NCBI GenBank assembly: GCA_000974665.1
Contig: BBSY01000002.1
Location: 1,798,001 to 1,862,000, forward strand
Direction: 5' to 3'
DNA length: 64,000 bases
Source of the DNA: an alpha proteobacterium U9-1i
GTDB lineage: Bacteria > Pseudomonadota > Alphaproteobacteria > Caulobacterales > Aquidulcibacteraceae
The notes beneath the pieces were generated by a model. That model was not told where the DNA came from. It searched no databases and worked only from the letters and a program-made list of their open reading frames with translations. Positions 16,215 through 23,884 of this stretch are shown one piece after another. The first letter of the stretch is position 1; each line of letters opens with the position of its first letter. The position numbers and the translations under genes were made by a program.

Positions 16215-17176
16215 TGACGGACGTCATCTCCGTTCGCAATGCTCGGAGGCGGATTCCGCCTCCGGCGCAGCGCGCGAATTGGTTCTCCGATCTGCGCTTC
16301 GTTTGGTTCGGGCTGATCGTCAAGAAAACCGGCCGATTCATCGGCCCGCGTGATCTGACGCCCGTCGAGCTCGGAAAATTCTTCGGCTATTTCGGCCCAG
16401 TGCTGTGGCAGGGGCTGCAAGCCCGGATGAGTGCGCGTCGGTCGATCAAAGTTTGGTTCGCGCCAGACAGACCGCGGCCCTGGTACGTGATATGGTCCGC
16501 GCTGACGCTTGCCGGCATACGCATCGCCCGAAGCGAAGCGGAATCCGACGCGAGCTTTTACTTCGAGGACGTCACCATCGGCGCGCCGCCGCGCCGTGAT
16601 GCGCTCAACGCCGGTTGCACCGACATTTCCAAATCATACGTTGCCCACGCTTTCGAACGCGTCGCCGGCTATCCGCTTGCGCTTGATCCAGAAACGCATG
16701 ACGGCGTCGCGGTCGAGAAAGACGAGCAAAACGGCGCTCATGACGGACGCCTCGTGCACTGCCCGACGACCCGGAGGCCGGGAAAGACTTATCAGCGCTT
16801 CATCGATAGCGCAGACGGCGAAACCGCGTTCGACTATCGGACCACGATCATTGGCCAACGTCCGCTCTGCGTGTTGGTCAAATCAAAGCCCGCCAGCGCG
16901 CGCTTCTCAATTCACAACACGAAAGTCGTGTTCGCCGAACTCGCGAGCGTTTTCACGCCTGCCGAAATAGATTTGCTCACCCGGTTCGCCGAGGAAATGC
17001 AGCTCGATTGGTCAGCCCTCGATGTGCTGCGCGATCGTGTCAGCGACCGCATCTATGTGGTGGATGTGAACAAGACCGACACCGGGCCAGCCGTCGATCT
17101 CAGCCACGCCGATCGCGAGAAACTCAAAGCCGTTCTGGCGCGCGGCTTTCACGACCTGGTGGCGCCGCATGGCTGA
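16214..17176 (+). CDS. Possible ATP-grasp-like enzyme, third gene of the GntA/DUF1989 operon
   Basis: A 320-residue soluble protein. The N-terminal half holds a FYFEDVTIG strand and LNAGCTDISKSYVAHAFERV. The second half shows a Lys-bearing strand (GVAVEKDEQNGAHDG), VHCPT, KTYQRFID, and near the end RIYVVDVNKTDTGP, whose D-x-N-x-T-x-x-G-P form recalls the metal-binding end of ATP-grasp ligases. That fold is an inference; I do not recognise a named family. ATG overlaps the DUF1989 stop by one base, so translation is coupled. If ATP-grasp, it could ligate the modified guanidino product to an acid or amine. No transporter gene is adjacent. Confidence 0.6.
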   Translation: MTDVISVRNARRRIPPPAQRANWFSDLRFVWFGLIVKKTGRFIGPRDLTPVELGKFFGYFGPVLWQGLQARMSARRSIKVWFAPDRPRPWYVIWSALTLAGIRIARSEAESDASFYFEDVTIGAPPRRDALNAGCTDISKSYVAHAFERVAGYPLALDPETHDGVAVEKDEQNGAHDGRLVHCPTTRRPGKTYQRFIDSADGETAFDYRTTIIGQRPLCVLVKSKPASARFSIHNTKVVFAELASVFTPAEIDLLTRFAEEMQLDWSALDVLRDRVSDRIYVVDVNKTDTGPAVDLSHADREKLKAVLARGFHDLVAPHG

Positions 17177-17210
17177 CGCCGGCGAGCCAATTGTGTGGGC
17201 CCGCCGGCGT
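17176..17210. terminator. Inverted repeat between convergent genes, terminator-like
   Basis: ACGCCGGC (17176-17183) pairs with GCCGGCGT (17203-17210) across a 19-base loop. It lies exactly between the stop of the GntA operon and the stop of the convergent S9 peptidase gene. No T-run follows on either strand, so a true intrinsic terminator is only possible. Confidence 0.4.
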
Positions 17211-17221
17211 TTGCCTCAGCT

Positions 17222-19258
17222 TCAGTTTGGCGCTTGTGCGGGCGTTTGAGCCTCAGCAAGGCCGGGGACATGCTCCGCGCCGGTCACGACTTGCACGCTC
17301 GACCCCGTGAAGGCATCGCCAATTGACTCAAAGCGTCCACCGAGGCAGCCGGCGAGAAACGCCTCCGCCACGGCGTGATACGACGTGTTGTTCTCTGGTC
17401 GTGCGAAGCCGTGGCCTTCATCCGGATAGAGCAGGTAGGTCACCGGAATATTGCGCTCCTGCATCGCCGCGACGATCTGATCGCTCTCGCCCTTGTTGAC
17501 GCGCGGATCGTTCGCGCCCTGAGCGATGAGCAGCGGCCGGCGAATGTCGCTTACGCGGGTGATCGGTGAGCGCGCCATCATCGCTTCGCGCCCCGCCGGC
17601 GTCCGTGGATCTCCCATGCGCGGATACCATTGGCCTTCGAGCTGCGGCGCCCAATAGGGCGGGAAGCTCTCGATCAACGTCACGAGGTTCGATGGGCCAA
17701 CGAGATCGACGCCGCACGCGAACGTGTCGGGCGTGAAGGTGAGGCCCACCAGCGTCGCATAGCCGCCATAGGAGCCGCCAAAGATCGCGACTTTGTCCGC
17801 CGTGGTGACGCCGTTCTCGACCGCCCAATTGATCGCGTCGAGCAGATCGTTGTGCATATTGCCGGCCCATTGCATATCGCCGGCGTTCACGAACGCTTTG
17901 CCGAAGCCCGTCGAGGCACGGAAGTTCACCTGCAAAGTCGCGTAACCGCGGTTCGCGAACCATTGCGATTGCGCGTTGAAGCCATAAACGTCGCGGCCCC
18001 ACGGTCCGCCATGCACATTGAGCACCAACGGTACCGGCGCGTCGGCGCGTCCGTCATTGTTGGCGTCTGCCGAGGGCGGCAGTGTGAGATAGGAAACGAG
18101 CGTCAGCCCGTCGCGTGATGGAATCTCGACAGGGTGCATCTCCGCCAAGGTATCGTCGGCGAGCGATGGGCGCTGGTCGAACAATTTCGTGAGCGTCCGG
18201 CCGTTGCGGTCGAAGCGATGCATCGACGGAGACGCCGTCGCGCTGTTGACATTGACGATCCAGGTCTGGTTGTCGCTGGTCTGCGAAAGAATGGCGATGT
18301 CGCCGTTCAATTGCTCGCGCAGATACGTGAGATCGGCGCCTACCGCCTGGTCCACGCCCGTCCATTCGTTGCGCAAATAGTTGGCGCTATACGCCAAAAC
18401 CTCAAATGTCGTCGGGTGGATCATCACATTGCCGACGTCAGCACGGGCGTTCTCGCCGATCAATGTTGATTGGCCGGTCGCGAGATTGACTGACGTCAAC
18501 GCCGCGCGCTCGCGTCCAACTGACGTGAGCATGTAGACGGAATCGCCCGCCGCGTTGAAGCCGATAGCGTTCGTGGTCATGCCATCTTCGGCGGCGATGC
18601 GTTGAAACTCGACCCAACGATTGCCGTCGCGGCGCATGTAGCGACCGCCGCCACCAGGCGCATCCTCGTAGGCGATGCGAACGTTGAGGTCGTTGTCGAA
18701 AGCGAAATTCTGGAAGCCTTCGACGTTGCGATAGACGATCGTGCGCGTGCCCGCCGTCAAATCGACGGCGTAAATGTCGTACGCGCGCGGATCGCGATCG
18801 TTCACGCCGACCAGCACAATGTTCGGACGCCGTGACGACGTCGCGAGGATGTTGGTGCGCGCCGGTGTGCGGCTTGGCGCGAAGGAGCGGCTTTCGCCGC
18901 TGCGCGGGTCGACGGCGTAGAGCAGGAAGTTCTCGTCGCCATTGGTGTCGTTCGTGTAGATGATGTAGCGGCTGTCGGCGGACCAATTGTGGAAGCGGAT
19001 CGGCCGATCCGTCGCCTGCGTGATGGGCTGAGCGGCGCCGAGATCGTTTGCGGGCGCCACATAGATATTCATTACGCCGTCGCGCGGGGCGAGCCATGAA
19101 ATCTGCGAACCATCCGGGCTGATCCGCGCCTGGTTGCGCTCGGGGTTGCCGAACAATTCCTCACGCTCGATCAGTGCGGTCTCAGCTGGCGGCTGATTGC
19201 AGGCGGCCAAGCACAAGCCGGCGCCGAGCGCCAAAGCCGAAAAAATCCGTCGCAACAT
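17222..19258 (-). CDS. S9-family prolyl oligopeptidase/acylaminoacyl peptidase-like lipoprotein
   Basis: A 678-residue serine peptidase of the S9 family with an N-terminal beta-propeller (about 30-410, with TolB-like repeats such as ARISPDGSQISWLAP) and a C-terminal alpha/beta-hydrolase domain. The triad is readable: Ser496 in GGSYGGYAT, Asp584 in NDPRVNKGES and His616 in DEGHGFA. The start at 19258 has GGAGG upstream and gives a lipoprotein signal ending LAAC, so the enzyme is probably anchored in the periplasm and degrades short peptides. It is transcribed away from phaR. Neighbouring genes do not narrow the substrate. Confidence 0.93.
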   Translation of the reverse strand: MLRRIFSALALGAGLCLAACNQPPAETALIEREELFGNPERNQARISPDGSQISWLAPRDGVMNIYVAPANDLGAAQPITQATDRPIRFHNWSADSRYIIYTNDTNGDENFLLYAVDPRSGESRSFAPSRTPARTNILATSSRRPNIVLVGVNDRDPRAYDIYAVDLTAGTRTIVYRNVEGFQNFAFDNDLNVRIAYEDAPGGGGRYMRRDGNRWVEFQRIAAEDGMTTNAIGFNAAGDSVYMLTSVGRERAALTSVNLATGQSTLIGENARADVGNVMIHPTTFEVLAYSANYLRNEWTGVDQAVGADLTYLREQLNGDIAILSQTSDNQTWIVNVNSATASPSMHRFDRNGRTLTKLFDQRPSLADDTLAEMHPVEIPSRDGLTLVSYLTLPPSADANNDGRADAPVPLVLNVHGGPWGRDVYGFNAQSQWFANRGYATLQVNFRASTGFGKAFVNAGDMQWAGNMHNDLLDAINWAVENGVTTADKVAIFGGSYGGYATLVGLTFTPDTFACGVDLVGPSNLVTLIESFPPYWAPQLEGQWYPRMGDPRTPAGREAMMARSPITRVSDIRRPLLIAQGANDPRVNKGESDQIVAAMQERNIPVTYLLYPDEGHGFARPENNTSYHAVAEAFLAGCLGGRFESIGDAFTGSSVQVVTGAEHVPGLAEAQTPAQAPN

Positions 19259-19329
19259 GCGTCGCCCTCCACGAAACACGGGGGCACTGTAACGACGCGC
19301 CCGCCGAGGGCAATCAATGTTGGGTTAGG

Positions 19330-19962
19330 TCAGCTCTTGCGGTCCGCCAAGGCGGCCAGCTGCTTCTGCATCGCTTCCATCTGCTTGCGCAGTTCGGTCA
19401 GCTGCTCGTCCTTCGAGGCCTCATCGCCTTCATCGGTGCGCACGCCCGGCATGCCTGGCATGGCGCCGCCGGCGAACGGGGTCCACATGGTCATCGCTTT
19501 TTGGAAGAGCTCCATGTTGCGCTGCGCTTGTTCCTCGAACGCCGCCATCGGTGTGCGCCCGCCGAACGTGCGCGAGAGGCTTTCGCGCATCTGTTCTTGG
19601 CTCTTGGTGAAGCTTTCCATGCTCATTTCGAGATAGGGCGGCAGGAAACCCTGCATGCTGTCGCCATAGAAGCGGATCAGACGGCGCAGGAACTGCACCG
19701 GCAACATGCTCTGGCCCTTGCTCTCTTGCTCGAAGATGATCTGCGTCAGCACCGAGCGCGTGATGTCGTCGCCGGTCTTGGCGTCTTGCACAACGAAATC
19801 GATCCCTTCGCGCACCATTTCGGAGAGGTGGTCCAAGGTGACGTAGGACGATGTCGCGGTGTTGTAGAGCCGCCGGTTCGCGTACTTCTTAATGGTGACG
19901 AGTTCGGCCGCCGCCTGACCACCAGGCTGCTCGCTCCCGCCATTTTCCGTTTCCGCCACCAC
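19330..19962 (-). CDS. phaR: Polyhydroxyalkanoate synthesis repressor PhaR
   Basis: A ~210-residue regulator of polyhydroxybutyrate storage. The PHB/PHA accumulation regulator DNA-binding domain is clear: VTIKKYANRRLYNTATSSYV (about residues 23-42) followed by LDHLSEMVREGIDFVV. The second accumulation-regulator domain has DDITRSVLTQIIFEQE and LRRLIRFYGDSMQGFLP. A C-terminal helix is rich in Met and Gln. No ATG precedes the domain; two adjacent GTG codons at 19962 and 19959 are the likely starts, and GAGG lies six bases before the first. It is divergent from phaA, a classical target pathway, with a 189-base shared promoter region. Confidence 0.93.
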   Translation of the reverse strand: MVAETENGGSEQPGGQAAAELVTIKKYANRRLYNTATSSYVTLDHLSEMVREGIDFVVQDAKTGDDITRSVLTQIIFEQESKGQSMLPVQFLRRLIRFYGDSMQGFLPPYLEMSMESFTKSQEQMRESLSRTFGGRTPMAAFEEQAQRNMELFQKAMTMWTPFAGGAMPGMPGVRTDEGDEASKDEQLTELRKQMEAMQKQLAALADRKS

Positions 19963-20151
19963 GTTCCGCCTCGCATTTCGCACCCGCGAAAGCTTCACGG
20001 GCGGCGGAGAATCCCTCGCCCTTCGCCGCAATGCAAGAAGAACCCTGCGAACGGGAGGCGGGAGTGCTTGGAATTCGCCCCGTGCTTGTGCAATTAAGGC
20101 AAAGGCTAACGGCATTTTCGCCAAACTTTCTCGACCCCTTGAGGCGCCCCC

Positions 20152-21324
20152 ATGTCCGATATCGTCATCGTCTCCGCCGCCCGCACCCCGGTTGGCTCCT
20201 TCAACGGCGCCTTTGCTGCGACGCCCGCGCATGAGCTTGGCAAGGTCGCCATCACCGCCGCGCTGCAGCGCGCAAAGGTGGACGCGGGCGAAGTCTCGGA
20301 AGTGGTGCTGGGGCAGGTGCTGCAAGCCAATCAGGGGATGAACCCCGCCCGCCAGGCGAGCCGCGCCGCCGGCGTGTCAGATGACGCGCCGGCCTGGTCG
20401 CTGAACCAGGTCTGCGGCTCGGGGCTGCGCGCCGTCGTCGTCGGCTACCAGCAGATCAAAGCCGGCGATGCGAGCATCGTCGTCGCCGGCGGCCAGGAGA
20501 ACATGAGCCTCGCCCCGCACGTGGCGCACCTGCGCAACGGCCAGAAGATGGGCAATCTCGAGTTCAAGGACACGATGATCACCGACGGCCTCACCGACGT
20601 GTTCAATGCCTACCACATGGGCGTCACCGCCGAGAACGTCGCCGAGAAATGGCAGATCACCCGCGAGCAGCAAGATCAGTTCGCCACGCTCTCGCAGCAG
20701 AAGGCGAGTGCCGCGCAGAAGGCCGGCAAGTTCAAGGACGAGATCGCCGCCGTCACCGTGTCGGGGCGCAAGGGCGACGTCGTGTTCGACGCTGACGAAT
20801 ACATCAAGCACGACGCCACCATCGAAGGCGCGGCCAAGCTCCGCCCGGCCTTCAAGAAGGACGGCACCGTCACCGCCGCCAACGCCTCCGGCATCAATGA
20901 CGGCGCCGCAGCCCTCGTGCTGATGAGCGCCAAGGAAGCCGAAAAGCGCGGCCTAACGCCGCTCGCCCGCATCGCCTCCTGGGCTTCGCGCGGCGTCGAT
21001 CCGAGCGTGATGGGCGTCGGCCCGATTCCGTCCTCGAAAGCTGCGCTCGAAAAGGCCGGCTGGAAAGTTTCCGATCTCGACCTCGTCGAAGCCAACGAAG
21101 CCTTCGCCGCGCAGGCCTGCGCCGTGAACAAGGACATGGGCTGGGACGACGCGATCGTGAACGTCAATGGCGGCGCCATCGCCATCGGCCACCCGATCGG
21201 CGCCAGCGGCGCGCGCGTGCTGACGACGTTGCTCTACGAACTCCAACGCCGCGGCAAGTCCAAAGGGCTCGCCACCCTCTGCATCGGCGGCGGCATGGGC
21301 ATCGCGCTTTGCGTTGAGCGGTGA
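20152..21324 (+). CDS. phaA: Acetyl-CoA acetyltransferase (beta-ketothiolase)
   Basis: A 390-residue thiolase that condenses two acetyl-CoA to acetoacetyl-CoA, the first step of polyhydroxybutyrate synthesis; it can also run in the degradative direction. The nucleophile Cys88 (NQVCGSGLRAV), His347 (AIGHPIGASG) and Cys377 (LCIGGGMG) are all present at the expected spacing. The length matches biosynthetic thiolases. It is divergent from phaR; its usual partner phaB is 4.2 kb downstream rather than adjacent. A double hairpin follows the stop. Confidence 0.96.
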   Translation: MSDIVIVSAARTPVGSFNGAFAATPAHELGKVAITAALQRAKVDAGEVSEVVLGQVLQANQGMNPARQASRAAGVSDDAPAWSLNQVCGSGLRAVVVGYQQIKAGDASIVVAGGQENMSLAPHVAHLRNGQKMGNLEFKDTMITDGLTDVFNAYHMGVTAENVAEKWQITREQQDQFATLSQQKASAAQKAGKFKDEIAAVTVSGRKGDVVFDADEYIKHDATIEGAAKLRPAFKKDGTVTAANASGINDGAAALVLMSAKEAEKRGLTPLARIASWASRGVDPSVMGVGPIPSSKAALEKAGWKVSDLDLVEANEAFAAQACAVNKDMGWDDAIVNVNGGAIAIGHPIGASGARVLTTLLYELQRRGKSKGLATLCIGGGMGIALCVER

Positions 21325-21360
21325 GTTAGGCGCTAACGCCCTTCTCCCGCAGCGCGGGAG
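21325..21360 (+). terminator. Tandem hairpins after phaA
   Basis: GTTAG-gcg-CTAAC (21325-21337) is followed by CTCCCGC-agc-GCGGGAG (21344-21360). Both stems are perfect but no T-run follows. They probably mark the 3' end of the phaA message; the second could also be half of a dispersed palindromic repeat. Confidence 0.5.
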
Positions 21361-21362
21361 AT

Positions 21363-21408
21363 CACGGCGCCTTGATCGAAGTGGTCGCGCGAAGACGATC
21401 TCGTTGCT
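21363..21408 (-). pseudogene. Remnant of a SnoaL-like gene 3' end (duplicate of 23444-23491)
   Basis: These 46 bases match 23444-23491, near the 3' end of the SnoaL-like gene, at 41 positions with one two-base gap (by-eye alignment). On the minus strand they read S-N-E-I-V-F-A-R-P, then after a frameshift HFDQGAV, against S-D-K-I-V-C-E-R-P-Y-FDQGAV in the intact gene. The two copies bracket a ~2 kb block of five small genes. It is either the scar of an insertion or a decayed paralog. Confidence 0.6.
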
Positions 21409-21420
21409 GCGCGACACGCC

Positions 21421-21606
21421 CTAGTCCGTCGTCGAAAGGTAGTCCTGCACCCGACCCAAAGCTGCGTAATCAAGACCGTCGCACCTTGGATCGCCTGCAT
21501 ATGAGCGGACGACATCAATGATGCATGCCGCGTCTTGCTTGGTAGTGGGCGGACTTTGGAGGATAAACTTCTCCGCATCTTCAAGGTTCGTCGGAGGGGC
21601 AGCCAA
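21421..21606 (-). CDS. Small hypothetical protein
   Basis: A possible 61-residue protein from a TTG at 21606; an in-frame ATG at 21660 would give 79 residues but would overlap the upstream membrane-protein gene. The stretch from NLEDAEKFILQ through DAACIIDVVRSYAGDP to LDYAALGRVQDYL has the mixed acidic and hydrophobic composition of a real helical protein, whereas the alternative frame (ATG at 21632, overlapping the previous stop as ATGA) is basic and low in hydrophobic residues. There is no family I recognise. It would be the last gene of the five-gene block. Confidence is low because the start is unclear. Confidence 0.4.
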   Translation of the reverse strand: MAAPPTNLEDAEKFILQSPPTTKQDAACIIDVVRSYAGDPRCDGLDYAALGRVQDYLSTTD

Positions 21607-21628
21607 CCGCCGCCCGAGGCGCCAATGT

Positions 21629-22108
21629 TCATGTGCGTGTGGGATCGATATCCAGGCCATGGGGTGTGTCCGCGCGTTTTCGCAGCTGTTTGGCCCGAGC
21701 GTATGGGGCCCATCGGCTTTCACCGAGGGCGAACAAGCAGAGCGCCATGATGCCTCCCCAGAGGATGAGGCGAAGCGTTATGCCCGGCCAGATGTACTCT
21801 TGCGGGCTGACCAGCGTTGCGAAGTGGGTTGAGAAAATAACGAGTTGAAAGCCGGATGCGCCAATCAACCACCATCGCTCGTATCGCAGCGCCAGAGTCA
21901 CAAGGATCGTCAGCGTGATGCCTGACGCGAGCGCCGGCCAAACCGGTCCCTCACGTGTCAGATAGGGCGAAACGAACATCAAGCAGGTGAGGGTGGCTGC
22001 CGCGATACGCTCAGGCGTCTTGCCCGCCGCCAACAACAATGCAAGCGCACTGATGCTGACGGCGAGAAAGCCGTATTGAGCGAGGGTGAGAGTCAGCGCC
22101 AAGTTCAA
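21629..22108 (-). CDS. Small integral membrane protein of unknown function
   Basis: A 159-residue membrane protein with about five hydrophobic segments (roughly residues 2-28, 33-48, 58-73, 79-95 and 108-125) and a basic cytoplasmic tail. The start is inferred as TTG at 22108, forming a TTGA four-base overlap with the stop of the upstream gene; the longer opening overlaps that gene by 79 bases and reads poorly. I recognise no family. It follows the LuxR-type regulator and the 112-residue protein in the same direction, so it may be part of one signalling cassette. Confidence 0.6.
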   Translation of the reverse strand: MNLALTLTLAQYGFLAVSISALALLLAAGKTPERIAAATLTCLMFVSPYLTREGPVWPALASGITLTILVTLALRYERWWLIGASGFQLVIFSTHFATLVSPQEYIWPGITLRLILWGGIMALCLFALGESRWAPYARAKQLRKRADTPHGLDIDPTRT

Positions 22109-22443
22109 GCGGCGGCTTGATCCTGTACGCTGAAAGACGGCATCTCCTTGATTTTTTCGTCGAGTGGCCCGTCCATGCGCCATTCAATCGCCAAATCTTT
22201 GGCGACCTTCGCCAAATTGCCGTGACCGCTGGCGATCGCTCCGCGCGCCTCCGTCATCGCCCTTAGGCCTCGAACGATGTCTTCGAGCGCGTCATGACCG
22301 ACTTCGGCAGCGAATCTGCCCTCAAAGCGCGCCTCGATGAGTGCACTTACGAGAGCGTTGGCTTGGAGGATAGTCTCATCCATTTTTCTTTCGGTTTGTT
22401 GAATTTGGCGGGCGATGCGCGCCGCCGACCTGATCTGTCTCAT
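22105..22443 (-). CDS. Small helical hypothetical protein next to a LuxR-type regulator
   Basis: A 112-residue soluble, strongly helical protein. It opens with basic IRSAARIARQIQQTERKMDE, continues with alternating helices (NALVSALIEARFEGRFAAEVGH and ALEDIVRGLRAMTEARGAI), and ends PSFSVQDQAAA. An AGGGG site lies about eight bases before the ATG. I know of similar short proteins beside LuxR-type helix-turn-helix genes in alphaproteobacteria but no function for them. It starts 28 bases after the LuxR-type gene and overlaps the next gene by four bases. Likely one operon. Confidence 0.65.
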   Translation of the reverse strand: MRQIRSAARIARQIQQTERKMDETILQANALVSALIEARFEGRFAAEVGHDALEDIVRGLRAMTEARGAIASGHGNLAKVAKDLAIEWRMDGPLDEKIKEMPSFSVQDQAAA

Positions 22444-22471
22444 TTGGTCGCCCCTAAAAACCGCTCCAGCG

Positions 22472-22918
22472 TCAGCGCGCGTTCTCCGGAGCGTACGTGG
22501 CGGCTCGGTCAGTCGAGACGCTCATAATCACGGTCACCCCGGCAAACACGAACGCCACCAACACGGCCACCGCGAGGATGAGACCTAGCCTCATCAACCG
22601 GGATGGCGGGCGCGGGAGTTGCGCAAATATGCTCGCAAATCCCGACACGTCGGTGCCGGTTCGTTGCGCCGACAGGAATGGAGGAGAAACGTCGCCATCT
22701 TCGTAGCCTATCGGCAAAGGATACTCAGGGTACAATTCACTCAGCTTGGCCGCGGCGCGAATGCGGTCGCGCACCCCCAGTTTGGAGTAGGCGCGCGACA
22801 AGTGGTTGCCGACGGTCCGCGGCGACAAATCAAGGCGTTGCGCGATCTCAGCGTCACTCAATCGTCGGCCGGCCCAGTAGAGGCACTCCCTTTCCTTTGG
22901 CGTAAGCTTGTCCGTCAT
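22472..22918 (-). CDS. Membrane-anchored LuxR-type helix-turn-helix regulator
   Basis: A 148-residue protein with the DNA-binding domain at the N-terminus: LTPKERECLYWAGRRLSDAEIA, then LDLSPRTVGNHLSRAYSKLG, the classical GerE/LuxR pattern. There is no receiver or ligand domain. Residues ~60-105 form a Gly/Pro/Ser linker and ~108-130 are strongly hydrophobic (LILAVAVLVAFVFAGVTVIM), giving a C-terminal transmembrane anchor with a short periplasmic tail. GGGAG lies five bases before the ATG. The layout implies a regulator held at the membrane, possibly sensing through the tail or a partner membrane protein such as that at 21629-22108. Confidence 0.85.
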   Translation of the reverse strand: MTDKLTPKERECLYWAGRRLSDAEIAQRLDLSPRTVGNHLSRAYSKLGVRDRIRAAAKLSELYPEYPLPIGYEDGDVSPPFLSAQRTGTDVSGFASIFAQLPRPPSRLMRLGLILAVAVLVAFVFAGVTVIMSVSTDRAATYAPENAR

Positions 22919-23032
22919 CTCAGCTCCCGAAGGGACGATGGGGCCATCGGGGCGTAGCGTCTCGAGGAGCGCAGAGCCAGAGGTTTGCCGACGGGGCCAG
23001 GCCCTCTGCGGGTCGAGTACGCATTGATCCGT

Positions 23033-23293
23033 TCAGCCGGGCTTGCGGGCACGTTTGCGCTTAGGGAGTTCGTCAAAGAAATGGGCCATGTCTACGTCCA
23101 GAGCGTTGGAGATCTCGTACAGCCGACTGGCGGCGACACGGTTGACGCCCTTTTCGTACTTTTGAATCTGTTGGAACGTTACGCCGACCAGCTCAGCGAG
23201 ATGTTCCTGGCTCATTCCGATGTCGAGCCGGCGCTCACGCATCTTGTGTCCTATGTGGGCGTCTACGGCGTTCGTCGAGCGTTGCTCTGTCAT
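23033..23293 (-). CDS. XRE-family transcriptional regulator
   Basis: An 86-residue single-domain XRE regulator. The helix-turn-helix is intact: VDAHIGHKMRERRLDIGMSQ, then LAELVGVTFQQIQKYEKG and SRLYEISNALDVDMAHFF. This is the common alphaproteobacterial XRE form. The start MTEQRST at 23293 is chosen because the preceding in-frame residues do not look coding; AAGG lies seven bases before it. The C-terminus is basic (KRKRARK). It is upstream of and in the same direction as the membrane-anchored LuxR-type gene, 114 bases away, and could control that cassette. Confidence 0.8.
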   Translation of the reverse strand: MTEQRSTNAVDAHIGHKMRERRLDIGMSQEHLAELVGVTFQQIQKYEKGVNRVAASRLYEISNALDVDMAHFFDELPKRKRARKPG

Positions 23294-23419
23294 TGCGCTA
23301 CCTTGAGAAGCCGTTTTGTCACGCTCCCGATAGACATCGCGCCATGCCGCAATGCAACATCTCAATGCGCCGTGCTCAACCAAGTTCCCGCCCGCAGCGA
23401 ATGAGCATGGGCGCCCGCG

Positions 23420-23851
23420 CTACCCAATCCCCAAAGCCCTCAGCACCGCGCCTTGATCGAAGTACGGTCGCTCGCAGACGATCTTGTCGCTCTCGGGCGC
23501 GAACTCGAACGACGCGCTCATGCGCACGCGGAAGCTCTTGCCTGTCGGCGCTATTGTGCGCCCTGGCAGCTTGAGCGGCCCCAGATGCGTGCCGGTGAGC
23601 CAGAACTCCACCAGCACCGTGTCGCCATCATGGGCGATGGCGATGATCTCGTTGCCCTGATCGGGAAACGGCGTGCGTGAGGCTGCGAAATAGGCGCGCA
23701 CCGCCGATTCGCCATCGAACACCTGGCCGCCGCCGTGCATCTCGTAGCGCGGGTGTTCAAACGTCGCGATCACCTTGTCCCATTCGTGGGTCACCTCCAG
23801 CGCCATATGATCGCGGACGGTTTGGAGTCGGCGGGCAGCGAGGTCGGTCAT
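23420..23851 (-). CDS. SnoaL-like (NTF2-fold) protein
   Basis: A 143-residue protein with the SnoaL/nuclear-transport-factor-2 fold pattern: an N-terminal helix with RDHMALEVTHEWDKVIATF, HPRYEMHGGGQVFDG, AVRAYFAASRTPFPDQ, a DTVLVEFWLTGTH strand, and a closing PYFDQGAVLRALG. Members act as small hydrolases, isomerases or binding proteins; no substrate can be named. There is no signal peptide and no strong ribosome site. A decayed copy of its 3' end lies after phaA, showing that this locus was rearranged. Confidence 0.85.
   Translation of the reverse strand: MTDLAARRLQTVRDHMALEVTHEWDKVIATFEHPRYEMHGGGQVFDGESAVRAYFAASRTPFPDQGNEIIAIAHDGDTVLVEFWLTGTHLGPLKLPGRTIAPTGKSFRVRMSASFEFAPESDKIVCERPYFDQGAVLRALGIG
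23444..23491. repeat. Intact copy of the direct repeat bounding the five-gene block
   Basis: This stretch lies in the 3' part of the SnoaL-like gene. It is the intact partner of the decayed copy at 21363-21408, in the same orientation and 2.08 kb away. The shared core begins CGCCTTGATCGAAGT. Confidence 0.6.
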
Positions 23852-23884
23852 GCGCGCAGCATGGCGCCATCGCCGCGCCGGCGG

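Noticed and set aside
20040..20151. PhaR operator between phaR and phaA
   Set aside because: I could not find a convincing CTGC-N3/4-GCAG or paired TGC motif, so no site is claimed.
22985..23404. A 139-codon plus-strand frame
   Set aside because: It is antisense to the XRE gene, which has a clear helix-turn-helix and proper start.
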